In this document: positions 9,774 to 22,130 of the stretch, piece after piece
Layout: the number at the start of each line of letters is the position of its first letter
Numbering within the stretch: the stretch's first letter is position 1
Assembly: GCA_045837725.1 (NCBI GenBank)
Contig: JBEWZL010000294.1
Coordinates: 1 to 64,000, forward strand
DNA from: Vermamoeba vermiformis
Taxonomy: Eukaryota; Tubulinea; Echinamoebida
Reading direction: 5' to 3'
DNA length: 64,000 nt
Notes under the pieces: generated by a model
What the model was told of the DNA's origin: nothing
Database searches by the model: none
What the model saw: only the letters and a program-made list of their open reading frames with translations
Translations under genes and position numbers: made by a program

Positions 9774-11900
9774 TTATTTCTCGGGCCCCAAGGGCTTATC
9801 TTGTGAAGGCAAGCCCAAATAGTTGCGAACTCTCTCGCAGACCAGCTGCTTGTCCGCCTCTTTTTGAGGGAACACGTGCGCGTAGTTAGTTCGACCATCA
9901 GGATGCGACAACTTGCTCCACAACACTTCTCCTTCTTCCGTTGTAATTTCTAAGAAGAAAAATATTAATGAATATTTCCTTTTTAGGAAATGCCGGTACG
10001 CGACATTGAAAGTTATTGTACTTACCGAAAGAAGATAAACGAGGCAAGAATGGATTAGGCACCACGACTACATTAGGCGACACCTCTTCAATAGCTTGTT
10101 TAATGGCCATGTAATGCGTAACGTAGCCGCAGTTTGTGCAGTACTCAATATTAATCTTTTTCTTATTCTCAATGCCCTATAATATTATTAATATAGGTGC
10201 ATAAGCAGATAAATTACTTACAGTATTACGGTCCATATTGAGTTTTCCAGGAGCAGCACGTTTCTTTTCAGGAACGACCACATCCGCTTTCAAAAACAAC
10301 TGTTCAAGCTCAGGCAATGACGGGACGTAGTAATAGTTGCTATAGAGGTTCTTAGAGAACTTAAATACACCGTCTAATTCGCCTGATTCCACGTCACCAG
10401 CCATTCGATTTAACGCTGAGTCGATCTCGGATAAGAATCTGCTGAAGGCGCAGAAGAACAATCCTTCTTCGTGTTCATTGCGGAATGGATAGGCCTAGTA
10501 TACTGTAAGTACGTTATATTATTCAGACCTGAAACTTACTTGTCTGTACATAGATCCGTGACCCCGATTAGTGTGAGCATACTCGGGAGCATTTTCTAAT
10601 CTGTTTGCAGAAAAGTTAGTACCCTATATGTATAATATAAGTGTAATGTATATATTACCTAGGATTCTCAGGTCTAGTATCAAATCCCTTGTGCGGTGTA
10701 ATGGTTTTCAGATCTCGTCCCATTAAATTGTTCTTTTCTTCATCAGACATTGCTCGGAACTATTAACAAAATTATTAGCAACTTATATATAGCTATTTAA
10801 AGCGGCGGTGCATCGATTTTTACCTTTTTGAGGTCGTGCACGAATTTTCCAGCGTAAGCGTAGCATCCGCCAACATGGCTATCGGCTTTATCATTCGGGC
10901 AGTCGCCAGGGTGAATGAGTACTTGGTCAGTAAGAGCTCTAAGCATATGATCGGGGTTGCGCGTGCCATCGATGAATCTGAAATCAGATGTGGTCAGGTC
11001 TCGTGCTCCGAATTTATAAAATAAATTTGTGCTTAAAAGACTTACCCCGTCAAATCTTTACCACCATTATATGCAAAGCCAATAGTCTGAGTATAGCTTT
11101 TAACGTTGTCTTCGTTGAACTGGTTCTTTCCAAACATTTCTATGAAGGATCGAACCAGATCGATAACTGAATCAATCGTGTTTGACTTGCAAAGCACGAA
11201 TATATGGCCTCCTTCCCATTTAGGAAATACAGGCTTGCCAGTTTTCGAGTTTCGTTGGACTTTAGCTTCGAAGTCACGAAGTTCCGTTGCAGGCTTGGAG
11301 TCCCATCTGCGTACACATTAACAAAATGAATTTATACACTATAGAATACTATTATATATCCTGCTTACCTTCTCCAGATCGTAAAATTGACGCCAACAAG
11401 CGAGCAGATTGGATTATCTGGATGCGCGTCGTTGTGCTTTTGGGTGACCATTGGCAAATAAGACAAAGCTTCTTTTACTGCAGCATCGTCAAAATCATCG
11501 TTCAGAGTGACTAAATAGAATATAATTAGCAAAGTACACATTTTAATTATCAGACAAATTTAATTTAATTTTGTAAATTTGCTATGGTTTAAATTCAGTA
11601 TGGCAAGGTTCGACTTACTAGTTGTAAAAATAGTATGCTTAAAGCTCGAATTTTTAGCGTAAACTCCATTTTGCGCGTGTTGCACGAAGGGAATCTGAAT
11701 AAAAACGGATGAATAAAAAATTAAATCATTATTAAAAAATTATTACTTACTGAGGTTACGTGAGCATCGGGCCAGCCAGTTTTATCCAAAATAATTTGGA
11801 ATTTAATTTGCTCTTCTTTCGGTTCAGGAGCAGTAGTTACTTTAGCAGTGGGTTTTTCCTGGTGCACTTCGAGCGAGGCTTCAAAAGGATAGTTCAACAT
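9774..11900 (-). CDS. DyP-type peroxidase fused to a SelW/Rdx-like domain
   Basis: Ten exons: 11751-11900, 11619-11694, 11369-11510, 11046-11306, 10824-10977, 10659-10759, 10540-10600, 10222-10494, 10026-10176, 9774-9949. They give 514 residues with all phases consistent. Residues about 40-390 are a dye-decolorizing heme peroxidase: GFIDGTRNP, the DyP signature with its catalytic Asp, is near 210, and the MYRQAYPF...EEGLFFCAF block lies near 315. Residues about 415-510 match the selenoprotein W/Rdx thioredoxin-like family: EYCTNCGY carries the CxxC redox pair, and FEITTEEGEVLWSKL is the family's second block. Cys replaces selenocysteine. There is no signal peptide, so it is probably cytosolic. 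The joint protein should couple peroxide reduction to a thiol partner. The start is the first ATG; a GTG upstream was not used. Confidence 0.9.
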
Positions 11901-12253
11901 AGTGGTAGTGTTGTCGTATTGGTTATTGATTGAAGTTTGAAACGTAAATTGAACCACTTAAACCAAAAAAATCTCGCATTCAGCTAAAAACTAATTCGGC
12001 TATTGCCTAAAAAGGAAATGAAATGCATTCAATGCGAATTGATGTCCCTCTGCGAAAATGGACTTTAGGAGTCAGTGTTGAGAAAGACTAAGACTAACCT
12101 AACAATTAATACATTTCGCAGCCACCGTGACTCTACGAATAATTCAGAAGGCTGCAGATCATTTATTATTTTTTTTATTTTAAAATAAACGCGTCAAACA
12201 ATGTTAGTGTTTATTCGATATCTGATAGTGCAGGTTGAACGACTTTCAGAAGT

Positions 12254-13161
12254 TTAAAATTGCAAGATTGATCCTCCCGATGCATCCAAGTTCTGACCAG
12301 TGATCCAACCACTCTTATTAGAGTCAGCCACAAATGCAACTAATTTGGCGACGTCGTCAGCTTCGCCCAATCTCTTAAACACAGATGATTCCTTAGCCGC
12401 CTCATGGAATGGTGGAAGCAACATGTCCGTGTTAATGAATCCAGGAGCGACGGTATTAATACGAATGCCTTTAGCGCCAAGTTCCTTCGCTAATACAATA
12501 GCCCATGAAGCCACCGCCACTTTTGTTGCCACGTAAACTGCCGCTGGTAAGTTTCCGTTCGCTTTCGCACCAGCAGATCCAATATTGACAATGGAACCTC
12601 CCGAGCGGATGTGAGGAAGAGCTTTTTGGGTCAAGAACAATGGAGCCTATATCATAAGTCAGTATTGTATTCTTCTGCAAAATTTTGGCGGTGGATCTTA
12701 CCTTGACGTTTGTATCGAACAAGCTATCGTACGACTGTTCAGTGATACTCGTCCAATGATCAATACTGAATATACCAGCGTTGTTAATAAGGATATCAAT
12801 ATGACCGTATTCTTTGACCACTTGATCGATCAGACTTTGATGCGTGTCAACTTTGCTGATGTCATTTTGGATTGAAATAGCACGAACTTTGAGAGATTTC
12901 AGTTCTTCTACAACCTATCACTGATGATTAGTATTTATGAACGAAAAATTGACTGTATAATTGTTGCAGAATTTGACTGCAGAATTCTTGAAGATCTGAA
13001 TTTAACGCTCGGATCTGTCAACTTACCTTTTTAGCGGCGGTGGGGTTACTAACGTAAGTAATAGCAATATCGGCACCTTCTTTAGCGAGAGCGAGGGCAA
13101 TACCAGCGCCAATACCTCTTGAGCCACCAGTTACGAGTGCGATCTTTCCTTTCAACGACAT
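12254..13161 (-). CDS. Classical short-chain dehydrogenase/reductase
   Basis: Three exons, 13027-13161, 12702-12914 and 12254-12646, give 246 residues. TGGSRGIG near residue 11 is the NAD(P)-binding loop, NNAG lies near 88, the Ser of the catalytic triad is in IVNIGSAGA, and YVATK supplies Tyr and Lys. The length and the C-terminal GGSILQF-like end fit classical SDRs of the glucose-1-dehydrogenase/3-oxoacyl-ACP-reductase group. The substrate cannot be told. Both introns contain RGATCY motifs (GGATCT and AGATCT in intron 1, GGATCT in intron 2). Confidence 0.92.
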
Positions 13162-13243
13162 TTTTGAGTTGTTTGGTGAGTGTCTTTAATAAGCTTTGTT
13201 GTTTAATTTGTTTTTGATTGAATAAGCTTATGATCTAGATGAG

Positions 13244-13251
13244 TATTTATA
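13244..13251 (-). promoter_or_regulatory. Possible TATA box of the SDR gene
   Basis: On the minus strand the sequence reads TATAAATA, 83 bp upstream of the SDR start codon, a spacing that leaves a normal short leader. A similar box lies 81 bp upstream of the GH16 gene. Confidence 0.4.
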
Positions 13252-13968
13252 ATTGCCGATTACTTCGGCGGTGGAAATTTCGGAGGTAGAACGGAAGCGG
13301 CAAGCTTCCATAAATGGTAAATCTTCGAACCAACGGAGTTTTAGAAGGTCACGAATATCGTAATCAGATATTGCAAATGACTTGACGTCAATTTCTTAGG
13401 ATGCGTAGCTACAGTAACAGTTAATGACTGGTTGAGACAAGATCCGGCTGGAGCTTCAACACTTGTCGGGACTGAAGCTAACTACACGATCGCTACTCGC
13501 ATTGCATCCGCAATCGCCAACTTCAAGAATAACGCGCGGCAAAGTCCAAAATGGGCAAAACAGATCCAGATTTAGCTATGTAAATCTTAGAATACGCATT
13601 GAAGACAGCTGTCGAACTTCACAGTTCGTGTTCTAACCACAGTGCATTTACGAGCGTTTTTGCCGATCTCATTATATCACCCATCGTCCGTCGTTTATCT
13701 CTTTCATTCGCACCATTTTTTGCAGCAGAAAAGTGACATTTTTGCCCGTGAACGAACTAACTGTAAGGAGTCAGTCTTGTCGAAGACTAAGATGCACTCG
13801 GATTGGCCTAAACATAATAATTTATTACATTTTACAAGTCAAGTTCAGTGCCAAAAAATTAAGAATAAGATAAAATAACAACAATATTCGGTCTCATACT
13901 ACTTAATACTATAAAGTACTAAGGATTAAACTCTTGATCCGAGATCGGATTTCAAAACAAAAACGCAT
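13252..13968. other. Gene-free stretch with a possible ORF relic
   Basis: No confident gene. On the plus strand, about 13384-13576 holds an open frame without a start that reads VNDWLRQDPAGAS...GTEANYTIATRI and then stops. Its composition looks protein-like, so it may be a decayed exon. The rest, including a short ORF near 13642-13878, shows nothing I can support. Confidence 0.4.
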
Positions 13969-15672
13969 CTAGTAAAAGTACGTAGCTGGGGTGCTAGTCG
14001 TGCGCATGACGGTAACTTGAGGTTGTTGCACAGGTAGCACGTTATTAACCTGCTGGCACAACGGACATCGCACCAGACCTCCAGCAGCGGCTGCCTGGAA
14101 CGAAGTACGGCAGATGGCGCACATAACTGACTGCATTGCTGGCTGACTCACTGTGCGCTGAATGGTAGTAGTGCCATATGGATTATATGTAGTCTGCGTC
14201 ACCACCTATGAATTCAAAGCATTAGAATCGATTCAGATCTCGAATATTATGCGTAAGAATCAATTTCCTAGCTTTCTTGCGTAGCTTGCAGCAATAATTA
14301 TTTCCAGTAATAATGCGGCTAAATAACTGACCAATCATTAAAAGCAAAAAAAAAATTTCAATTGAGCCAATAACAACAAAATTTGCCAGTACAAAACCAA
14401 TTAAAACGCATCGCGTAATTGGCGGATTAACCGTTGTTAATATCAAATGTAAAAGTACTTTGGTTAATGGCCGTCCTAAATCGATGAAGCAGTAATTTGT
14501 CGTTCAAACTTACTTGAGGAGAGGGTTGCGGGATCACGGGTGAATAAGTCTGCATGAACACGGGTTGTGGCGGTGGTTGTACAATAATTTGTTGTGGAGG
14601 TGGTTGTTGCATAATAATAGGCTGAGGTTGGGGTTGCGTAACGAGGATTTGTTGAGGTGGTTGCACTGGCTGTTGGACTTGCTGTACTGTTTGTTGGACT
14701 GTTGTTTGGGGTCTATATGAAATGATTACGGTTTAGCTAATTTGTTCGTATGTTATTAATAAAAATTGGAGAATAGGAATATGCGCTGGATCCGCCAAAA
14801 AATTTGTTTTTGATGGCCGGCGTTAATTGGGTGATTTAATTGATGAAAATGCGAAGTATGCAACCATTATGTAATGGTTAGGTACGCTAGAAATAGAACA
14901 GCTTCAACGAATAAAAAATGATGAAATTTCTAGCAAAAATACGGATCGCGTGCAATAGCGTATGAGGCTTACGGTGGAGTGGGTTGAGGAGGTGTAGGCT
15001 GTCTAGCTTGTACTACTAGCTTCTTAGCTCGTTCAATTCCTTCTGTAATTGCCTAATGACCGGTTACGATAAGCCCATAAAAATTAAATTTGAGGGATCT
15101 GACTCACCAAGTACCAATCTTCTATTTCTTTCGTGGGATTAATACCGTCGTATGTAATTTTAAATTCCTTTCCGCCAAACGAGCCAACTACTAATGTGTA
15201 ACTGTCTTGGCGTCGAACATACGCTTGATCTAATGGCACTGTTCCTTTTCTGCGATCGTTCTAATAATGTTAACGCGGTCAATATTTTGAAAATCAAGTT
15301 ATGTGTTCGTTTTGAGAAGCATAAGCGAATTGAAATTGTGCAGATTGGATTAATTCTGTATTTACAAAGACAAGACAAAGACTAGTCTGCAATGTACAAT
15401 AAAATAATACAGAAATATTTTTAAAATTATTATTGAGCATAAAGGCTCGTAAACAAGAAATTTTTGACTTTTGATCAAGTGAGAAAATTCGCCTGAGCAT
15501 AAAATTTATTCTTTAGGCTATTAATAAGGTAAAATATAATACTTACGGGTGCAGTATACCAATCCAAATATCGGTCAGTTAATATAATATATCGGCGCTT
15601 AGAAGACTTGTCGGCATGACCTCGTCCTCCTTTTTTTCTGAACCAACCTTCTCTATGCACTTTATCGCTCAT
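13969..15672 (-). CDS. PH domain plus LSD1-type zinc finger protein
   Basis: Five exons, 15547-15672, 15108-15260, 14973-15052, 14514-14712 and 13969-14205, give 264 residues in consistent phase. Residues about 6-95 look like a pleckstrin homology domain: GWFRKKGG at the first strand, KRRYIILTDRYLDWY, and a final helix with Trp (EIEDWYL). The middle is a Gln/Pro-rich low-complexity segment (about 110-190). Near 213-245 there is an LSD1/LOL1-type zinc finger, CAICRTSFQAAAAGGLVRCPLCQQ. PH domains bind phosphoinositides, and LSD1 fingers occur in plant and protist cell-death regulators. The role here is not known. The gene shares its upstream region with the divergent tail-anchored gene. Confidence 0.85.
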
Positions 15673-15990
15673 TATTATAAAGAGTATTTAAATATATAGT
15701 AAAAGTACAAATTAAATATAATACAGTTGTTGATCTGAAGTGAGTAATGTTTAGAAATGATTTTTTTCTGGTTTGTGCATTCTTGTTCCTAAAACCTCGA
15801 GAACGAACACAAATCTGCTAATACTCGAGTGGCAATGTATATATCGAGCACCCTAATTAGTCTGGGTCTCCAAGTTTGCAGATTTTGACCTGGGCTCCAG
15901 AAAACTCTAAAGCCTCTGTCGGTTTTACTTCATCATTTTTTATGTAGAAGAGCAAAGGTTGTTGTAATAATTAAACGTTAAAAACGCGCA
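15673..15990. promoter_or_regulatory. Shared divergent promoter region
   Basis: This 318-bp spacer separates the start codons of two divergent genes. It is AT-rich with no ORF. I see no clear TATA box. Confidence 0.4.
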
Positions 15991-16907
15991 ATGGAGTAAG
16001 TAGCCTCTGACCTTTGTCAGTTTGATTGTAAACAAAAATTATTTCTTTTGGGATGATTTTTACTAAATGGCATATTTAAGTCTAAGACTAATATTAATTA
16101 TTTGGAATTTATTTTTACTTTTTGATACCAAATATTGCGAGCGAAACCACCGATCAGATGATCGCTCCGGCGCCAGTTAAAATTTTAACTCTGAGTTATT
16201 AACACCGTGATTCAATAACAGGTCCATGTTGCTTATCGACAGTGTAACCGTTCAGGCACCAGCGAGCATGCCGTCTGAAATTCCTGTCGAAGAGCCAACC
16301 AAATCCGTTCATTTTGCGCCTTTGCCCGACAAACACTACGCACCATTAACTGCGCAACGAATTGAGCGAAGAAACCGACGTAAACGTAATTACAGAGATA
16401 ACAAACAGAAGCCGTCTGCGGATGAGCGTAAGTGACCACATTCAACAACTAGGCATGCTTCAAGAGTATAATAGCACCAAATTAATACACTAGACGACTA
16501 TTTAGTAATTATATGAGACTAGCACCGTTACTTTAATGTTAAATTAGCTCGATCTGCAGATGCCGTTACGAGCTTCTTAAGCTGCCTAATATTACTGCAT
16601 TATGTTCTATAAATATATTACACCATGTTACACATATATTGGCGATATTGACTGTCTTCGTTACTATGTAACCTTACAACAGTTCAAATAGAATAATCCG
16701 GCTCATAGTCATCTTCAAGTTTACTTATTTAGTGTATGGCAACCTTATGTATGATTTTAATTCTTGCATCGTATAGGTTCCAGTTCAGATCTCGACCAAC
16801 TGGTGGCGTCAAGCTCGAGCTCCAGTTTGTTGAAATGGCTCATCCTTTTTCTTTTGCTGTTTATTGCCGTTATGCAGGTGAAAATCTTCTATAAATTATA
16901 TAGATAG
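15991..16907 (+). CDS. Small tail-anchored membrane protein
   Basis: Three exons: 15991-15995 (only ATGGA), 16222-16427 and 16777-16907. They give 113 residues starting MESMLLID. The middle is basic (RIERRNRRKRNYRDNK near 50-65). A Ser-rich stretch precedes a single hydrophobic segment, LLKWLILFLLFIAVM, and a short tail, so it is a candidate tail-anchored protein. The five-base first exon rests on good splice signals only. An ATG in exon 2 could be used instead. The last exon may also splice in frame into the F-box gene that follows (see findings). No family is recognised. Confidence 0.6.
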
Positions 16908-17009
16908 ACATGTACGCCGTACTTTTAAGTATATGACACCGGAATAAATTTGTTGACGCAGCGCATTGCGCAAAATCGATTTTGGTTTCAATTTTTTTAT
17001 TTGTTGACA

Positions 17010-20000
17010 ATGGAGGCACAACAACGAAGTGATATTTTCTTTCTCTTACCCTCAGAGTTGCTAGTCGATATTTTGTTATTGACTAACAAACAAACGATTG
17101 TAAGCTTCGCTTCTCTGAATCTGCGTTTTCGAGATCTTTTCGACCGCGAAAACGGCTTATGGCAGCAAATTACATGCAGAATATTTCATTGGGGAAATAG
17201 AGGTACGTTTGGGCTGCTTTTAGCCAATAATGCTTTGAATTGCATAAGTGAGTTGACTTCACTTAATTTTTAAAAATTAATTATGGAAACTAAGTGGTTT
17301 AAATTATAGGTTATTAATAAATACGCAAATATTGATCATGGCTGAATTTTTAAAAATTTTGTTCCGTAGAAAAGTCACTTAGTGTCAGATCTCCACTTAC
17401 TCAACATATTTTTATTAATAGAAATCAAACAATTATTACAAGAGCAAGGGGGCATTGATTGGAAGAAAGAATTTCGCGTGACATCGTTCTACAACGAGAA
17501 GATCTGCAACAATATTTTAATCAGCGATGAACGCCAGCCGCAAGCGAAATTTCTTACTAAAATAGCTGACGATCACTTTAAATTCAAACGAGACCTTGAT
17601 GACTACGAATTTGATGTTATCTATTTTGTAAGTAATTGGAATTCTGATCCACTTTCTAATTTTAGACTACCGTTAGATTATTAATACTATTTTCTTAGTC
17701 TATGCAAAGTACTACGCGATTGTATCCTCATCCTATTGGTAATTTCACCGTGGCTTATTACGAAGTAGAATTATTGCCGAGTAGTCCGTAAGTCGTCGTA
17801 AATTTGCCTTGCTCAGCGTGAAATACTAAAATATTCATAATATAATGAAAATATAATCAGAAATATAATAATATTATGACTACGAAAATGTATAACTTAA
17901 TTTCGGTTTAAATTGTGGCCGGATCAGATCGCAAGTGCCCTTTTTGTATGCTTCGAAGACGAATGAATCCTTATTAATGTATATTCTAGTACTGCAATGG
18001 TCACAGTTGGTGCCGCACTTGAAGGCTACATCGATTCATTGCCAGGCATTGGACGTAATTCATTCGGATATTGTAACGACGGACGAGTCGGTCTAGAATG
18101 CGAACTCGCACCTGAAGACGTGCCTAAAGTCGATGTTGGTGACACGAGTACGTTATTGTATAGTTTATAATATTATATATTTGATAGACAGTGAGTTCAA
18201 TTTTAGCGGTCCGATGAAATTTCTATATATCGCTAAATTAACAAGATAGATTATAATCTGTATCACCGTAATACATATTATTATTAATTATTAACGTTTA
18301 ATGATTCTTTTTCGAAACAGTGGGCTTCGGCATCAATTATGAAAATCTATCAGTGTTCTTTACGAAGAACGGCAAAATAGTCAAAGAAGTACGAGAAGAT
18401 TATTCAAAGTACCCATTATTGCATTTAAAGGCTCTACATGCTACAGTAGGCATGGTATACGATCCTGAAATCAAACTCAATTTCGGCGCGAAGCCGTTCA
18501 AATTTGATATATTGAAGTATCAACAGCAGCACTGTAATACCGCAAAATTGCAACTGTATTCGCAGAGAAGTAAGTACTAACATATTTGGACCAATTAGAG
18601 GTCGTCTAAAAATAGAATCAATTTTTCGATTAATTTAAGACAACATTATCATCGGTATTAGACAGTGGTTAATTAGTTTATCGAATTTGAATTTTGTACT
18701 AACGGTTTGAAATTTCCAGTGCGACACCACGTAACAGCCGATTCAATGTCAGATCTACTATTTCACTTCAAAAAACTTAATCTTAAGACAACAATGTCGG
18801 ACTACAATATTCCCAAGTCCTCCAATATCAGTCCGTTCTTGTACATGATCAATTACATGCGCGAACCACCAGGTTGGAGAGGCGAGCCTATCAATCCTAT
18901 GATATTTCAAGCCATGAGGCTTTGCCAGGCGATCATCAACTCCGCCTCCTTGTTACCTTCGTAAGTCATCAGCGTATCTATTTATTATTGTTAGAACATC
19001 AACGTGCGCAAGTCGTGCCCAAGCCTCGATTGGATTTTGAACGCCTTAAGTTGAATAACCATTATTAATCTTCTTGTTTTATAGGCTTGGTAACTCGCCT
19101 ATTTCTGTTGCTGTCGTTCAACACATTGCATCACGTATGGACTTCGTATGTATTATTACCAAAATAGGAAATTTACGTTAATACTGTGCAACTAACTAAC
19201 CAATTTAATAGCAATCAGAAGGACTGCCATGGGATGAGCTGGTCAAAAAATCAATCGATCAAGCGTACGAGTGGTGGTTTCAACAATTGCTCAGCATTAT
19301 TTCGCTTTGTAACGAACATCTCATTGAAACCTTGTTCGTAAGTATTACGAAGTTACACAAGCGGTAATAGAATGGACTAGTGCTGATATATATCTATAGG
19401 AGAACTTCTGGTCCAGCGGAGCATTGGCGTTGCATTTATTCGGTACAAATATTTCATTTATTTTTTCTTCGAAATAGCGAGTATTAATAAGATTATTTAG
19501 CACATGATATACCTACCGAACATTACGCTATTCAAGCGGCAGCAGCCTGTTTGAATTTTCTGGTCAACGCGGAGCCCAGTACAAAACGTACATTTACGTT
19601 TGAAGACGTTACTGAGCTGGGTCTTAATGCATATCAAACAATATTCTCGTACGTATCTTATGCATTACTTAAATCTATATGTCCTAATATGATATCTCAG
19701 GATGAGACCAATGGCGTCTTTGTACGCATCCGTGGACGATGCTAAAGAGCAGTTAGCAAAGCAAGAGAAGGATGCTAAAGTAAGTTCCGGCAATTGAGCA
19801 TAATTTATGACATAATAGCTCCATTTATTTAGTATTAATATGAAAAATTATTCTAAAACTTTGTCGCGTACTGGATCCGCTCGAACTAATTTAATTTCTA
19901 TTTTAGCGTGCATATGGACCAGACGAAGAGTTAGAAGCGTTATTTAAAGACCCCACAAAATTCCAACTGCCTAAGCAAGCACTCCCGCTGGGCTACAAGA

Positions 20001-20470
20001 AAAAATTCAACCCGATTTTTGTTGCGTCTTGGGAAGCGCTCGATGGCATCTCGGGAGTGATTATTAATGGTATATATGACTTAAATATACCGATAGATAA
20101 GCACGACACGCAAGAAGAGTTCCTCAAAGAAGCCAGATCTTTGGTGGCGCAGAAGATCAACACTGAACTTGTCGTAGAATTCGTTGAATCATGCTTAGAA
20201 GACCTAGAAAATCATTACGATGAAGATTTGGTGAACAAAACAGGTCCTGTAGAGCTCATTTTGGGTTTTAAGCCTGGATCGGTCAAAGGGCTCAAATCTA
20301 GACTACGAACGTTTTTGACAAAAGCTTTGAAAGTACATAAGAACCCTCCGAGCAGAATGCAGTGGCTGAAGAACAAATTAAGCAATCGTTGGGTCTTTGG
20401 TGCAGGTCTCGCGTTGATCGCAGCTGTTGGTGCTTATTGGATGCGAAAGAAACTTTCTGAAGATAGATAA
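17010..20470 (+). CDS. F-box and SPRY domain protein with C-terminal membrane anchor
   Basis: Twelve exons: 17010-17202, 17422-17627, 17699-17787, 17990-18147, 18321-18569, 18720-18960, 19085-19145, 19212-19337, 19400-19442, 19501-19648, 19701-19779, 19907-20470. They give about 718 residues and every junction keeps phase. Residues 10-50 resemble an F-box (LLPSELLVDILLL). About 85-300 form a SPRY/B30.2 domain, with GRNSFGYCNDGRVG and GFGINYENLSVFFTKNGK as its core strands. A long helical region of unknown type follows. The end is a single transmembrane segment (WVFGAGLALIAAVGAYWM) with a basic tail, which suggests a tail anchor in the ER or mitochondrial outer membrane. By family knowledge it would be an SCF adaptor held at a membrane; that role is inferred. 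Confidence 0.8.
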
Positions 20471-20642
20471 TAATACCCTTTTTATCTTGCTATTACCACT
20501 CTTGCTTGATATGAATATTACAATATTACGATATTACAAAACGTTGAACAGCCCAATTATAGGTACAATTCGACGAATAAGCCATGTGACGCATTTTTAA
20601 CCCTCTTTTTGGCTCAAAATAATTATCTTTATAACGTAGAGA

Positions 20643-21480
20643 ATGCAGACAATAGTATTTTCAGCTCTGGTACTTTTCAGCGCTGTTGTAAGCGCACAAC
20701 CGACGCTAGATGTGCCGAGCGTATTAACTTGCCAAAACGTTAATTATACTTACAACGACGGAAATGCGCTATGGAGTGCTTATGGACGATACTGGTACGT
20801 CTCTAAATGCATTCCAAAAATTAAATATTAAAATTTATTTTTGTACCGTTCAACAGAAATATTGATCGAAATTAATTATTAATAATTTAGGATGAGCTCA
20901 AAATGGGGAGACAATAGGTCTTTTGCCACCCAGACTAACGATCCCTTAACATTATTGCGTCTTACTTATGGCGCGCCTTATGGAAGCCCCACTGAAATCT
21001 GCACTATTCAGCCTCAGGATAGAATATGCACTACTAACGAGGACAACGGAGTGACTAGCATTTATACCACTATTGCTGAACTTGGCCAATACGTTGGTAC
21101 GTTTCGGATTTACCGATCCATCGAACGAGAAATTTCTTATAACATTTCTGCGTGCTCCAGGCGTCGAGACTGTTAATGGAATTAAGTGCAACAAATGGTT
21201 TGCTAGCACTAAACAAGGTCTCTTCACCGGCCAGTACTACTTGTGGACGGATGTGGATGTGGCTTTCGGATTCCACATGCCTGTTCGTTATACTTCTTTC
21301 GAATCTTGGATAGCGGGATCTACAACAACGATGCAAATGGACTTTTTGAGCGTGTGCACGCGTCAAACACCACCAGATGGTACTTTTAGTTTCCCTTTTT
21401 ATTGCCCTGTCCTCCAACGGCCCGTTGCTGCTTCCCCACGAGTAGTCTGGAGACCTCCAGCCTTTGCCGGGCAAGAATGA
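20643..21480 (+). CDS. Small secreted cysteine-containing protein, unknown function
   Basis: Three exons, 20643-20794, 20891-21096 and 21161-21480, give 225 residues. The signal peptide is about residues 1-18. The mature part has paired Cys residues (EICTIQ, DRICTT, GIKCNKW, SVCTRQ, FYCPVL) and a Trp-rich YYLWTDVDVAFGF block. The second intron is 64 nt and lies inside a region that is also open in another frame, so the splice is my choice: it keeps the Gly-Gln-Tyr-Val to GVETVNG frame and has good GTACGT and CCAG ends. The pattern loosely recalls ependymin-like secreted proteins, but I would not assign it. Confidence 0.75.
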
Positions 21481-22130
21481 GGCACGTGATCACCACTGAT
21501 GGATCCGTTTGACTTATTCGCGATATAACTTTTGTTCCTTTGTAATTAGCCATAAAATAGAATAGCCTACTTCTTGTCTGCCTTAGAGAATTCTAAAAAA
21601 CGTACCGGCTAGGATAAATGGAAGCTATCCCATTGCTAAATTGCGTTCTATTTTTATTCTATTTTTTTTTTGATCTCAGTTAATTTTATTCAACCAGACC
21701 GCACGACCACACCCTTAAATATATTCAATTTTCTATGGCTTTTCAGGCGTGCACGAGTTAATTTAACCTGCGTGGGTTGCTTGATTGCAAGTACTCATCC
21801 AGGTAACAGCGCTGGCCATATTTCGATTTATTAATGCCACTAAATATGCTGCTCAGTCAAAATTAAGCCAAACAATCTTTGCAAAGCGAAAGCTATTCCC
21901 TGCCAAGGTCAGTTTTTCGATCGGCTCAATTTTCGTAGCTTGGCTAGGCGCATCTAATTATTCAACCAGTAAAAATACACTGCAAGGTAATATAATATTT
22001 TTTTTAATTTAATAAGCATTAATATTTCGAGAGAAAGCGAGTTAACTTTGCCTCGATCGAAAATTTGTCTCGTGTCCTCGTACGAGAAGCAACAAAACAT
22101 TATTTTTCTCGTTCAATTCATTAATTCTAA
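21481..22130. other. Gene-free stretch
   Basis: This is an AT-rich intergenic spacer. A reading frame at 21785-22012 has no ATG and no protein-like features I trust. Confidence 0.4.

Noticed and set aside
10836-11514. Plus-strand ORFs across the DyP gene
   Set aside because: Antisense shadows of DyP exons 3 to 5.
14222-14446. Minus ORF of 74 residues with hydrophobic stretches
   Set aside because: Lies wholly in intron 4 of the PH/LSD1 gene and the exons around it splice in phase without it.
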